Shown: positions 45,560 to 56,273 of the stretch, piece after piece
How positions within the stretch are numbered: position 1 is the stretch's first letter
Layout: each line of letters starts with the position of its first letter
Origin: Girardinichthys multiradiatus
Taxonomy: Eukaryota > Chordata > Actinopteri > Cyprinodontiformes > Goodeidae
Assembly: GCF_021462225.1 (NCBI RefSeq)
Contig: NC_061801.1
Location: forward strand, 8,366,125-8,430,124
DNA: 64,000 nucleotides
Direction of reading: 5' to 3'
Program-made: the position numbers and the translations under genes
Notes under the pieces: model-generated
Seen by the model: the letters and a program-made list of their open reading frames with translations, nothing else
Told to the model about the DNA's origin: nothing
Databases searched by the model: none

Positions 45560-45561
45560 TA

Positions 45562-46186
45562 CGGAGTCCGCGAGGGGACATGGGGGAATTTCTTCTCTTT
45601 GCGTTATCTTGCAATAATTTTGCGTTCGCTCACAATACTTTTTGCGTTCTCACGCAATACTTTTTGCGTTCTCACGCAATAGTCTTTGCGTTATTTCGCA
45701 ATACTTTGTGGGATAGTTTCCAAACCAGATAACTGCAAATATGAAACAAACACTACGCCCGTTTTGAGATTTATTGAGTTTTATTTTGATATCGGCCTTA
45801 AATAAAATGATCTTCAATAAGACAAAAAGACAGTTTTTATCCACAAGCTGTCAAACTACTGAACTCTGGACAATAATGCTGCACGAAACCACATCTGTGA
45901 CACTTTGTTTGCTTATTGCTGCTGCATGATGTGTACTTTTTTGTACACATAGTGTTTTTGTTTTTATTGTGATTTGAACGGTTCTTCTTATCCTAAGCAT
46001 TTATTTGCATTGTTGACTGCGTGTTAACCTGCATACGACAAATAATCCATACCAATGCCATTTGAGCGTTGTTTGTTTTGTGAGCAGTTTGTCATCTGTG
46101 CTGCTGTTCCAAAATGCAGAAGGCAAAAGTATTGCGTGGGGACGCAAAAAAAAAAAAAATTCCCCCATGTCCCCTCGCGGGTTCCG
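45562..46186. mobile_element. GCGTT-rich inverted-repeat element, 625 bp, TA target
   Basis: About 30-bp terminal inverted repeats share CCGCGAGGGGACATGGGGG with two mismatches near the tips, flanked by TA (45560-45561 and 46187-46188). The left interior (45592-45712) holds five degenerate copies of a ~25-bp unit whose core TTGCGTTCTCACGCAA is itself a hairpin. The right end has TTGCGTGGGGACGCAAAA. No transposase, so non-autonomous. Superfamily not assigned. Confidence 0.75.
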
Positions 46187-46996
46187 TACCTTTCCCCTCT
46201 ACTGTGGCAAAAGCTCTTAAATCTTTAGTGCACATGCAGCAGTTTTGTTGGTCAGATGAGAGTTGACACATGATGGTACTTTTGGTTTGACGAATGAAGA
46301 GATGCAGGGCTGATTCAATCCAGAATCTGCTTTACAAGTGTCCCTTAATCACTGGTGAACTTGATTACGACTAAACACGTTTTATAAGCAGCAGACTGCG
46401 TGTTAACACCGCTACATTCAACTCTCCTGAAGTTTGGTCATATTTGCGGCTTTCCTGTCAGCTCTATGAGTTTAATAGATAATTTATGGCGTCATAATAA
46501 CTCCTTACTTCTGACTTTACGTTGCAAATCAAATTTTACCACGTCCGGTTCTCCACCTGCGTATGCTCCCTCCAGCGCTGTTAGCTTGTGGGTCGTGTAG
46601 TTCGTTTGACTCGCATTATAGTATATGCTTCTTGGAAAAAAACTACAAATGGCGGTGTCGATCCAAGTTTTTTTTTTCTTAAAGTTTATAACAAAGTCTC
46701 AGTTTTACATGTCCAAGGACAATTGATCCTAGTTTATTTTCCCTCCTATTGGTTAGCTCCTGGTCCCGTCTGCTCCCGTTCATTTTTTATGCTGTACCGT
46801 CCCAATCACGTGATCTTTACTGATGCTGTCTCCCGTCCCGCGGGATTCCCATGGGAATCCCGTGACCCGTGGGACTCCCGAAAAAATGTCAGCCTCTAGC
46901 ACAGACCCAGACATTGTTAATAATGTGGGCCTCATCATACATGATCTTCACAGATGCTATGTCAACTACATTTGAATAAATAAGTATTTAATACAG
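46187..46996. other. Right part of the large hAT-like element and flank
   Basis: No gene. Subterminal CCCGT/ACGGG words increase toward the terminus at 46898; a stretch near 46660 is poly-T. Confidence 0.4.
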
Positions 46997-47160
46997 AATA
47001 GGGTAGAAAATCCTTTATTGTCCCACAATGGGGGACATTTGGGTGTGTCAGAAACAAAGTAAAAGGCAATAAAAGCATCCAGGTTCATACATCACTAGAA
47101 CCATAGAAAAAGTTACCAGAATAGACTATAAGAACCCATCGGGGTCACAAAAAGTTTGAA
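46997..47160 (-). mobile_element. LINE 3' tail fragment
   Basis: The minus strand reads TGGGACAATAAAGGATTTTC before an AT-rich end, and GTTTCTGACACACCCAAATG upstream, a LINE 3'-UTR pattern. No coding part. Confidence 0.5.
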
Positions 47161-47706
47161 GAGGCTGTGTGGTTATCAACAAAGCATACTCAGGTTAATT
47201 AAATGAGATACACCATAGTCAGATGACAGAATCAATGTTAACACTTGTTGAGCAGATGATAAACTTTGCAATATAATATAAAACAAAACAATCTCCTTCA
47301 TTCAGTGAAGGAGCAGTTAATGTAACTGCCATGTATGCAGTGAATGATGCCTAGAAACCCAGAAATATATGAATAGATAATGTTTCAAGTCTCATAATGT
47401 GATACCGACTAAATTACTGCTTTCACTGATACCTGCGGTTCTGTAAAATTCTTCTTTTATTATTCTTGTGTGTGTGTGTGTTAGGGAGTGGTGGTTGCTC
47501 CCATCTAGAATCACAGTTAAACTTGAACTAAACCTAAGCTATGTATGTCTGATGACATAAACCAGAATTACACTTTTTACACAGAATTAAACCCTGGTGT
47601 CCTGTGTGACAGGTATGGAAACGCAACACTCTGCTAAGGAGGACAACCTGACTTCACTGAATGTTTGCAATCGACATCATGGGCACCTCTGCTGTACAGT
47701 AACAGT
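47161..47706. other. Unassigned stretch with a short GT run
   Basis: (TG)n near 47468-47482. No feature recognised. Confidence 0.4.
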
Positions 47707-47710
47707 TTAA

Positions 47711-48675
47711 CCCTTTATGACCTACCATAGAACAAGTTCGCCAGAGCATATTTTTACATTTGTACATGCTGTAGAGCCATTTTTTGGAGCATTTCAATTT
47801 GCTATACATCAATACAACCCTTACATCCTAAATTTTAATATTGTGTATATAATAACTCCATATTAAGTAAATTGCAAAAAGTTCAATTAAGCACCAGAAA
47901 AATTAAATTCGTTTTTTTTGTTTTGCACATATTTTCCTAAATACATAAATTTCATAGCTGTATCCCTCAAATATTACAATACATAAAGGTTGCACAAAAC
48001 CCTTTCAAACAACAGGAAATTTATTTGGACTGTTTCCATAACTTCATTTTTGAAATACACTACTTTTTATGGACATAGACAGAAACGAACATAATGTACA
48101 TTGTTAACGGTTTGAGAAAAACGTAATATGTACATCAAAATAAACTATTTACCGAAGTGTAATTAAATCTCTAAGTTTGCCAGATACCTATGAGCACAAA
48201 TATGTTCATAAGCCCATCTTCAAACAATAAAAAGTGCCAAAAACAACGAAAATGAAAGTGAAAGTGTGAGCGAAGTTTACCGCGAAAAAACTACAACTAC
48301 TGGGATAAAAAAGACCACTCCCAGGAAAAATCACCCGGGAAATGACATCACTTCCAGTTGTTGTGGACATTGGTGTGAAAGAACACCGTTTGATAGTTCA
48401 TCCACCAATGTCATCACGCATATTCCGATGTAGGAAGTACACTTTGGTCTAGATTTTTATCTTTGTTTTTTGCGATTTTTTACTGGATTTCTTGACAGTT
48501 TCTGGAAAATAAAAACTGTGCTCTGAGACACGTGGTGAGTAGTATATTTAAGTTGAACTCTCCGGTTTCATTTGCAAAAAAAAGTATTGTTCAAGCTTAT
48601 TTGGTCGCAATTCTACAGGCGTTTAAAAATAGATATGCAAACGGAAGCGCCGGCGCTCCCGCCGGTCATAAAGAG
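47711..48675. mobile_element. TTAA-flanked piggyBac-like MITE, 965 bp
   Basis: Begins CCCTTTATGACC and ends GGTCATAAAGAG, a 12-bp inverted repeat with one mismatch, flanked by TTAA on both sides (47707-47710, 48676-48679). TTAA targets are used by piggyBac and Kolobok; CCC at the tip favours piggyBac. No transposase inside. Confidence 0.8.
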
Positions 48676-48679
48676 TTAA

Positions 48680-48899
48680 GTGCAACAGTAACATTCCTGA
48701 CAGCACGACATACGGTTGCCTTTGAAGGATTTTCTGCGTCACCTATATTATACAAAAAAGCTGCTGTTGGCATAAAAACGACATGCAATCGTTGTGCCAT
48801 AGGAGCAATGTGTGGACTGAGAATATTGTTGAGATACATTGACTGTGGCAAAAAACGGTAACGCTCCAAAACATATTTATTTGGAAAATGACAAGACAT
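48680..48899 (-). pseudogene. Harbinger (HARBI1-like) transposase N-terminal fragment
   Basis: The minus frame 48666-48899 reads LNNILSPHIAPMAQRLHVVF and GDAENPSKATVCRAVRNVTV, the helix-turn-helix region before the catalytic core in PIF/Harbinger transposases. It is cut at the TTAA where the MITE inserted; no continuation was recognised left of 47707. Confidence 0.75.
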
Positions 48900-48932
48900 C
48901 TAAATGCAGTCTGATCACCCTCTCCTGACTAG

Positions 48933-49070
48933 GGATGGGTACCTTTCACATTTGAACAGATACGGTACCAATACTCGGTACCTGGGAATTGATAACGGTA
49001 CTCCTGGTACCAGTTTTCAGTACTTTTGTGTGTGTTATGTGATATTAAAATGATATAAAATAAAATCTCA
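48933..49070. repeat. Dispersed repeat end with GGTACC words
   Basis: GGGATGGGTACC...TACGGTACCAATACTCGGTACC...GGTACCAG: repeated GGTACC words, recalled from the ends of non-autonomous fish DNA transposons. Boundaries unclear. Confidence 0.45.
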
Positions 49071-49088
49071 GATTTTCCATTCAACATA

Positions 49089-49682
49089 CACTACCGGTCA
49101 AACATTTTAGAACCACTTTCTCTTTCAATTTTCTTTATGTTGATAACAATTTCCATTGTGCGCAGATTCTCACTAAAGGAATTAAAACTGTGAATGAATA
49201 AACATGGATTTATGTAGCAAACAAAAAATTGTAAAAGAGCTTGAAATATGTTTTATATTTTCGATTCCTTAAAGTAGTCGCCCTTTGCTGTGATGACTGA
49301 AACATTAACCTTTGGCCGTCTCTCAATGAACCTCTGGTAAGTTCTTTCAAGACACTTTGGAAAACCATTTCAGGGGAACCACCTCATGAAGATCATGGAG
49401 AGAACGCCACGAGAGCAAAGCAGTAATTACAGCAAAGGGAGGCTAATTGGAAGAATCTAAAATAGAAAAATTATAGCTTTTATTGAAGCTGCAAATCTAA
49501 AATAAAGCTGTAATCTAAAATATAAACAAATGTTTAGTTATTTCACATTTTTTGTTTACTACATAACTATGTGTTCCTTCAAAGTTTTGTTGCCATTGGT
49601 GAGAATCTACAATGTAAATAGTCATGAAAAAAAAGAGACACATTAAGTGAGAAAGTGTATCTACAACTTTTGACCTGTAGTG
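49089..49682. mobile_element. Tc1-type MITE
   Basis: Left end CACTACCGGTCAAACATTTT after TA, right end complementary (CACTACAGGTCAAAAGTTGT). The transposase is deleted. Its right half is the start of segment A copy 2. Confidence 0.7.
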
Positions 49683-49896
49683 CCTGTACTTCTCAATATA
49701 TAAACTTTACTGAATATATCAAAACAACATCCAGCTGTTTATACTGTAACATCTCAGATGTTTCAAACATTTCTTCAACATGAAAACCCTTAAGTACACA
49801 GATTTTGTTTTCTTAATAAGGCACAAATTTAATGCATAAATTACATCCATTAGCAGGCGTGTTAGTGGTGCTGAATGCAGGAGTTGTAGCCATATA

Positions 49897-51506
49897 CAGG
49901 TCCTTCTCAAAATATTAGCATATTGTGATAAAGTTCATTATTTTCCATAATGTCATGATGAAAATTAAACATTCATATATTTTAGATTCATTGCACACTA
50001 ACTGAAATATTTCAGGTCTTTTATTGTCTTAATACGGATGATTTTGGCATACAGCTCATGAAAACCCAAAATTTCTATCTCACAAAATTAGCATATCATT
50101 AAAAGGGTCTCTAAACGAGCTATGAACCTAATCATCTGAATCAACGAGTTAACTCTAAACACCTGCAAAAGATTCCTGAGGCCTTTAAAACTCCCAGCCT
50201 GGTTCATCACTCAAAACTCCAATCATGGGTAAGACTGCCGACCTGACTGCTGTCCAGAAGGCCACTATTGACACCCTCAAGCAAGAGGGTAAGACACAGA
50301 AAGAAATTTCTGAACGAATAGGCTTTTCCCAGAGTGCTGTATCGAGGCACCTCAGTGGGAAGTCTGTGGGAAGGAAAAAGTGTGGCAGAAAACGCTGCAC
50401 AACGAGAAGAGGTGACCGGACCCTGAGGAAGATTGTGGAGAAGGGCCGATTCCAGACCTTGGGGGACCTGCGGAAGCAGTGGACTGAGTGTGGAGTAGAA
50501 ACATCCAGAGCCACCGTGTACAGGCATGTGTAGGAAATGGGCTACAGGTGCCGCATTCCCCAGGTCAAGCCACTTTTGAACCAGAAACAGCGGCAGAAGC
50601 GCCTGACCTGGGCTACAGAGAAGGAGCACTGGACTGTTGCTCAGTGGTCCAAAGTACTTTTTTCGGATGAAAGCAAATTCTGCATGTCATTCGGAAATCA
50701 AGGTGCCAGAGTCTGGAGGAAGACTGGGGAGAAGGAAATGCCAAAATGCCAGAAGTCCAGTGTCAAGTACCCACAGTCAGTGATGGTCTGGGGTGTCGTG
50801 TCAGCTGCTGGTGTTGGTCCACTGTGTTTTATCAAGGGCAGGGTCAATGCAGCTAGCTATCAGGAGATTTTGGAGCACTTCATGCTTCCATCTGCTGAAA
50901 AGCTTTATGGAGATGAAGATTTCATTTTTCAGCACGACCTGGAACCTGCTCACAGTGCCAAAACCACTGGTAAATGGTTTACTGACCATGGTATCACTGT
51001 GCTCAATTGGCCTGCCAACTCTCCTGACCTGAACCCCATAGAGAATCTGTGGGATATTGTGAAGAGAACGTTGAGAGACTCAAGACCCAACACTCTGGAT
51101 GAGCTAAAGGCCGCTATCGAAGCATCCTGGGCCTCCATAAGACCTCATCAGTACCACAGGCCGATTGCCTCCATGCCACGCCGCATTGAAGCAGTCATTT
51201 CTGCAAAAGGATTCCCGACCAAGTATTGAGTGCATAACTGTACATGATTATTTGAAGGTTGACATTTTTTGTATTAAAAACACTTTTCTTTTATTGGTCG
51301 GATGAAATATGCTAATTTTGTGAGATAGGAATTTTGGGTTTTCATGAGCTGTATGCCACAATCATCCGTATTAAGACAATAAAAGACCTGAAATACTTCA
51401 CTTAGTGTGCAATGAATCTAAAATATATGAATGTTAAATTTTCATCATGACATTATGGAAAATAATTAACTTTATCACAATATGCTAATATTTTGAGAAG
51501 GACCTG
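49897..51506 (+). mobile_element. Tc1 transposon, 1,610 bp, nearly intact
   Basis: Terminal inverted repeats of about 205 bp start CAGGTCCTTCTCAAAATATT and are complementary at the right end (51303-51506). TA flanks both sides. The paralogous locus in copy 1 (about 13810) shows the uninterrupted site with a single TA. Confidence 0.95.
50225..51229 (+). pseudogene. Tc1 transposase with one nonsense codon
   Basis: ATG at 50225; the frame is open to TGA at 51229 except for a TAG at 50531-50533 (codon 103). N-terminal helix-turn-helix: QKEISERIGFSQSAVSRHLS. A second DNA-binding helix set follows to about residue 105. Catalytic DDE residues are all present: FSDESKF, FQHDLEPAHSAK and SPDLNPIENLW, with 34 residues between the second Asp and the Glu (DD34E). 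Just over 330 codons in all, normal for Tc1. The stop lies between the DNA-binding and catalytic parts, so full-length enzyme is not made; ATG 50537 could start the catalytic half alone. Confidence 0.93.
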
Positions 51507-51656
51507 TATCTGCGGCTGACGAAAATTGTGCATTCTTCAGCCTCGACGAAAATCTAATGTTTAACTAGGTGTTCCCTCAGATTAGAAGTATTCCCCCCAC
51601 TGGCCTTGCACTTCACAAATTTTACAGCGACCGTAATATGTTTGAGCATTCAAACC

Positions 51657-53336
51657 TTAGCCCTTCTCCATTCTAGTGTGGATTAACATGTGTTTGTTTA
51701 AACTTCCTTTTATGCTAAATCTTTGTCCACATCGATCACAATAGAAAGGTTTCTGTCCAGTGTGAATTCTCATGTGTGTGTTTAAATGTCCTTTTTGGCT
51801 AAATCTTTGTCCACATAGATCACAACAGAAAGGTTTCTCTCCAGTGTGGATTCTCATGTGTCTCTTTAAATTTCCTTTTATGTTAAATCTTTGTCCACAT
51901 AGATCACAACAGAAAGGTTTCTGTCCAGTGTGGATGCTCATGTGAGTGTTAAAAATTTCTTTTATGCTAAATCTTTGTCCACAAAGATCACAACAGAAAG
52001 GTTTCTGTCCAGTGTGGATTCTCATGTGTTTGTTTAAACTTCCTTTTATGCTAAATCTTTGTCCACATAGATCACAACAGAAAGGCTTCTCTCCCGTGTG
52101 GATTATCATGTGTCTGTTTAAACTTCCTTTTTGGCTAAATCTTTGTCCACATAGATCACAACAGAAAGGTTTCTGTCCAGTGTGGATTCTCATGTGTTTG
52201 TTTAAACTTCCTTTTATGCTAAATCTTTGTCCACATAGATCACAACAGAAAGGTTTCTGTCCAGTGTGGATTCTCATGTGTCTGTTTAAACTTCCTTTTA
52301 TGCTAAATCTTTGTCCACATAGATCACAACAGAAAGGTTTCTGTCCAGTGTGGATGCTCATGTGTATGTTTAAATTTCCTTTTATGCTAAATCTTTGTCC
52401 ACATAGATCACAACAAAAAGGTTTCTGTCCAGTGTGGATTCTCATGTGTTTGTTTAAACTTCCTTTTTGGCTAAATGTTTGTCCACATAGATCACAACAG
52501 AAAGGTTTCTGTCCAGTGTGGATTGTCATGTGTGTGTTTAAATGTCCTTTTTGGCTAAATCTTTGTCCACATAGATCACAACAGAAAGGTTTCTGTCCAG
52601 TGTGGATTCTCTTATGCATGTTTAAAGTGCATTTTCCAATAAAGGTTTTACCACAGTCTTCACAGCTAAACTTCACTCCTGTCTGGACTTTCCTTGGTGA
52701 TGCAACATTTTTCTTCTCTGTGAAACATTTCTTACTGTCCAGCAAGCTTAAAGATCCCATTTCTGTATTCATCATGTCTTTCTGAAGAAAGCCACGGTGA
52801 ACCAATTGTTCAGCAAACTCAGGTGAGCTAAAAGTTTTGTTAATGTTTCCATCAGACTCAAGAACTCTGCTGTCCTTCAAGTCATTGTCCATGTCCTTAG
52901 ATTTCAGTCCAGAGTCTGACAAGTGTTTGAGCTCAGAGACTGGGTGCTTTACATCATCGGACTTTTCATCCTTCTCAGTGTCTTCAGTTTCTGAGGAAAT
53001 GGAACCATGTCCACGATCTTGTATTTTAATGGATTCTTCTCCTCCATCGATGTCTTCTGGAACCGCTCTACCTTTAATTTGGTCTTGATAAAGCTGTGAG
53101 AGCAGAGGGGACTGTTTATCATCCTCACTCTTTATGGGAGTAGCAGTGACTGGAAACCTGATGGCATCAATCTCCTCCTTCCCATTGAGCCGCTCTCCCC
53201 CCAGACTGGTGTAGACCTCCTCCTGTTCCTCCTTTATGTGGTGGGGCTTTCCTTCATGTAGGCCAGCACAAGGTCTGGAGTCTGCAGGACTTGCTTCTTT
53301 AACCATCAGCATCTGCTTAACATCTGCAAGAAACAC
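51657..53336 (-). CDS. C2H2 zinc-finger protein 2, terminal exon, 12 fingers
   Basis: Paralogue of the exon at 13966-15882 (559 codons). The N-terminal 220 residues are nearly the same but carry a few extra residues ([13 protein letters not shown]). Twelve fingers follow, the first again [16 protein letters not shown]. Of the 11 others, position -1 is Ile in seven and Gln in four, never Arg, whereas Arg is commonest in protein 1. Finger 9 ([10 protein letters not shown]) has Phe in place of the core Leu and may fold less well; the last has [10 protein letters not shown]. The first codon is GTG after the same AG, so an upstream exon must supply the start. Ends RMEKG then stop. Expected in the nucleus as a DNA-binding regulator. 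Confidence 0.87.
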   Translation of the reverse strand: MFLADVKQMLMVKEASPADSRPCAGLHEGKPHHIKEEQEEVYTSLGGERLNGKEEIDAIRFPVTATPIKSEDDKQSPLLSQLYQDQIKGRAVPEDIDGGEESIKIQDRGHGSISSETEDTEKDEKSDDVKHPVSELKHLSDSGLKSKDMDNDLKDSRVLESDGNINKTFSSPEFAEQLVHRGFLQKDMMNTEMGSLSLLDSKKCFTEKKNVASPRKVQTGVKFSCEDCGKTFIGKCTLNMHKRIHTGQKPFCCDLCGQRFSQKGHLNTHMTIHTGQKPFCCDLCGQTFSQKGSLNKHMRIHTGQKPFCCDLCGQRFSIKGNLNIHMSIHTGQKPFCCDLCGQRFSIKGSLNRHMRIHTGQKPFCCDLCGQRFSIKGSLNKHMRIHTGQKPFCCDLCGQRFSQKGSLNRHMIIHTGEKPFCCDLCGQRFSIKGSLNKHMRIHTGQKPFCCDLCGQRFSIKEIFNTHMSIHTGQKPFCCDLCGQRFNIKGNLKRHMRIHTGEKPFCCDLCGQRFSQKGHLNTHMRIHTGQKPFYCDRCGQRFSIKGSLNKHMLIHTRMEKG

Positions 53337-53346
53337 TGAAACACAT

Positions 53347-53640
53347 CATGCATATTAGAAAGTTTTTTGACTTCAGCCTGGACTGAGTCATTTTTTAATA
53401 AAGATATACATTAAATTATTTGATTTAATTACCATTTATTCTTATCCTTTTATTTTGCATTGTTGCATCTTATGTCTGTTGATTTATGTCATGATCTATT
53501 CATTTATTCTCAACAACCATATACTGAAACCATTGTAGTCTTTCCACCTGGCATCTTTTATGTCTCCATCTTGCTTTTCTACGTTTCCAGTTTGCCGCAT
53601 AATTCATAATTTTTAACTAGTTTCTATGTGGAATATTCAG
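53347..53640. other. Candidate intron of zinc-finger gene 2, unassigned
   Basis: Conserved with 15893-16214; no exon recognised. Confidence 0.4.
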
Positions 53641-53644
53641 GTTT

Positions 53645-54200
53645 TAAAGCAGGTACGATAAGCAATGAACATGTCACATGTTTCTCTGTTTAAATATTTA
53701 TTTTAAAAACAATGACAGAATTCACACCAGATGTTGGCAACTATCAAATACTCCTCATATAATAAGAAATTAAAGTCAATTATTCCACAAAGAAAGTTAA
53801 GGGTAAAAACTTGGAATGACACAGAAAATAAGTATTTAACATATGAAGAAATGAATGTCTGGAGGTGTATAAAAAGCCAAACAACCATATTAAATCTGTC
53901 AGCATTTAGAAAGCATCTTTTATATGTTCAAATCAATATCAGCTGGTTTAAAAGTTATTGATACCCTGTAAGAAGGGTCTTATTACTAAAGTATTGCACA
54001 GAGGGGTAAACCTGGTAAAAGCAAAGAGACTTTCACAAAAAGGTCTTACTATTGCAAAACATACTAATGGCAATGGTTACAGCTACATTTCTACGCTTCT
54101 GAATGTTCCATTGAGCACTGCTCCAACCATAATCCTCAAGTGGAAAGGACAATTTCAACATAGACCAGTCAAAGCCAGGTGCCCCTACAAAGACTTCTAG
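53645..54200 (+). pseudogene. Decayed Tc1-type transposon with transposase N-terminus, copy 2
   Basis: The frame 53958-54200 contains KAKRLSQKGLTIAKHTN and then YISTLLNVPLSTAPTIILKW, a Tc1 helix-turn-helix. It stops at 54200 where the L2 begins. The catalytic part is missing. Confidence 0.65.
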
Positions 54201-56273
54201 TCTTCGGGTTTAATGTAGCTGTAATTAAACCTTTACTTAAGACCTTCGCTTGATCAATGTGACTTAATAAACTACAGACCTATATCCAATCTACTGTTCT
54301 CATCTAAAATTCTTGAGAAAATAGCTGCTAATCAAATGTGTGAGCATTTACACAGCAATGATCTGTTTGAAGAGTTTCAGTCAGATTTCAGAGCTCATTA
54401 TAACACTGAAACAGCTCTGGTGGAAGTCAATAATTATATTCTTATGGCCTCAGATAATGGACTTGTGTCTGTACTTGTCCTGTTAGATCGCAGTGCTGCA
54501 TTTGATACAGAAAAGCTGGAATACACTGGGGTAACAGCGCTAGGCTGATTTAAATCGTATTTGTCTCACAGATTCCAGTTTGTTCATGTAAATGATAAAT
54601 CATCTTCAAACCTAAGGGTAAATTGTGGAGTACCACAGGGTTCAGTACTTGGGCCAATTCTCTTTACTATATATATGCTTCCAATAGGTAAAATTATCAA
54701 ACAGCATGGGATAACATTTCCCTGTTATGCTGATGATACTCAGCTTTACTTATCCAGAAATCCTGATGAGTCCAACCAGTTACATAGACTACAAGTATGT
54801 CTTGAAGACATAAAAACTTGGACGATTTTAAATGTACTGCTTCTAAACTCAGACAAGACAGAAGTTGTCGTGTTTGTACCGGAGTATTTGAAAAAGAAAC
54901 TGCTCAGTCAATCACTTAACCTGGATGGCATTAAATTGACCTCTGGTAATAAAGTAAAAAACCTTGTTGTTATTTTTTACTAGGACATGTCATTTAAATC
55001 CCATATTAAACAGATTTCTAGGATTTCCTTCTTTCACCTCTGGAACATTGCCATTATTAGAAATATCCTATCCACGAGTGACGCTGAAAAACTAGTCCAT
55101 GCATTTGTTACTTCAAGTCTGGACTATTGTAATTCTTTACTATCATGATGTCCACAAAATGCAGTTAAAAACCTTCAGATGATCCAAAATGCTGAAGCAA
55201 GAGTTTTGGTGAAAATTATTGAGAGATCATATTTCTCCTATTTTAGCTTCCCATCATTGGCTCCCTGTCAAATCCCGAATAGAATTTAAAATTCTCCTCC
55301 TCACATATAAAGCCCTAATGAACTAGCTCCATCATACATCAGAGATCTGATTGGTCCATATGTTCCTAACAGATCACTTCATTCTCAGACTGCATGTTTA
55401 CTGGTGGTTCCTAGTGTATCTAGAAGTAGAATGGGAGGCAGATCCTTTAGTTATCAGGCTCCTCTCCTGTGGAACCAGCTCCCGGTTTTGGTCCGTGAGG
55501 CAGACACCCTGTCTACTTTTAAGGCTAGGCTTAAAACTTTCCCTTTTGATAAAGCTTATAGTTAGAGTGGCTTAGGTTATTCTGAGCTATCTCTGTATTT
55601 ATGTTGCTATAGGCTTAGGCTGCTGGAGGACATAATGACCACTTTCAATCTCTCTGCTACATTCTCAAACCACTCTCCAATTTTGCATTATTTGCTGTTA
55701 TTTCAGCTTTTAACTTTATGTTCTCCCTCTTTTCTCTTCCTAGAAGCTACACCTGGCCTGACTCTGTGTCTACCTGTGACACCTTCCTGGATGGGGACAT
55801 CGGTCAAACTTCTGCTGCCAACAACTTAATGATCACCTTCTACCGATGATAAACTTGGCCCCGTCTTTCAGTGTTTAACCCCATCTTTCTCCTAAACATA
55901 GCTACTGACTGAGCTTTTACTGTCACTAACTACTAATAATAACTTTATGTGCTCTCTTTCATACTCATACATGCATGCTCAGTATGAGGGATGCTGCATA
56001 GTCAATGACAGCGACTGTCCACTGTCTCTACATGCTAATCCAGGAGGAGTGAATGCTGCAAGTCACTGATTTGATGCAATCTGCTGGATTTCCTTAGATA
56101 GGACATTTCTTTTAACCAATTTAAATAAATAACTGAATTGATTGCACTGTTTGAAAGTTAGGATTAAATGGAATGTATGTACCTGACTTGAAATCTGTAT
56201 TTGATTGAATTGACTTTGTAAAGTGCCTTGAGATGACAAGTATTGTGTATTGGTCCTGTATAAATAAAACTGA
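54201..56273 (+). mobile_element. L2-type LINE, 5'-truncated, copy 2
   Basis: As copy 1 but with about 100 bp more at the 5' end, and its reading frame 54561-54983 (140 codons) joins NCGVPQGSVLGPILFTIYML to CYADDTQLYLS, which is broken in copy 1. A deletion removes part of the DLSAAFDT region (here [12 protein letters not shown]). Tail at 56215-56273. Confidence 0.85.

Larger units (their letters stand above)
39735..46898. mobile_element. Large hAT-like element housing nested insertions
   Basis: Left end TAGAGGGTGACACGGGAG and right end (complement) TAGAGGCTGACATTTTTTCG share the TAGAGG(x)TGACA terminus. Both subterminal zones are full of TCCCG/CGGGA words and the right has a perfect palindrome, GGGATTCCCATGGGAATCCC (46840-46859). 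The flanking 8-mers GTCCACAC and GCACAGAC agree at 5 positions. Without nested insertions it would be about 1.7 kb and non-coding, so a non-autonomous hAT is likely. Confidence 0.6.
49745..51654 (-). pseudogene. BED-finger hAT fragment, copy 2, split by a Tc1
   Basis: The finger part (51509-51654) keeps GRCKICE with both Cys of the first pair, unlike copy 1. The linker part (49745-49894) continues beyond the Tc1 insertion. Confidence 0.6.

Noticed and set aside
48532..48861. Plus-strand frame of 109 codons
   Set aside because: It crosses the MITE boundary at 48675; the opposite strand has a clear Harbinger signature.
51946..52785. A 279-codon plus-strand frame with the same repeat
   Set aside because: Antisense shadow of zinc-finger gene 2.
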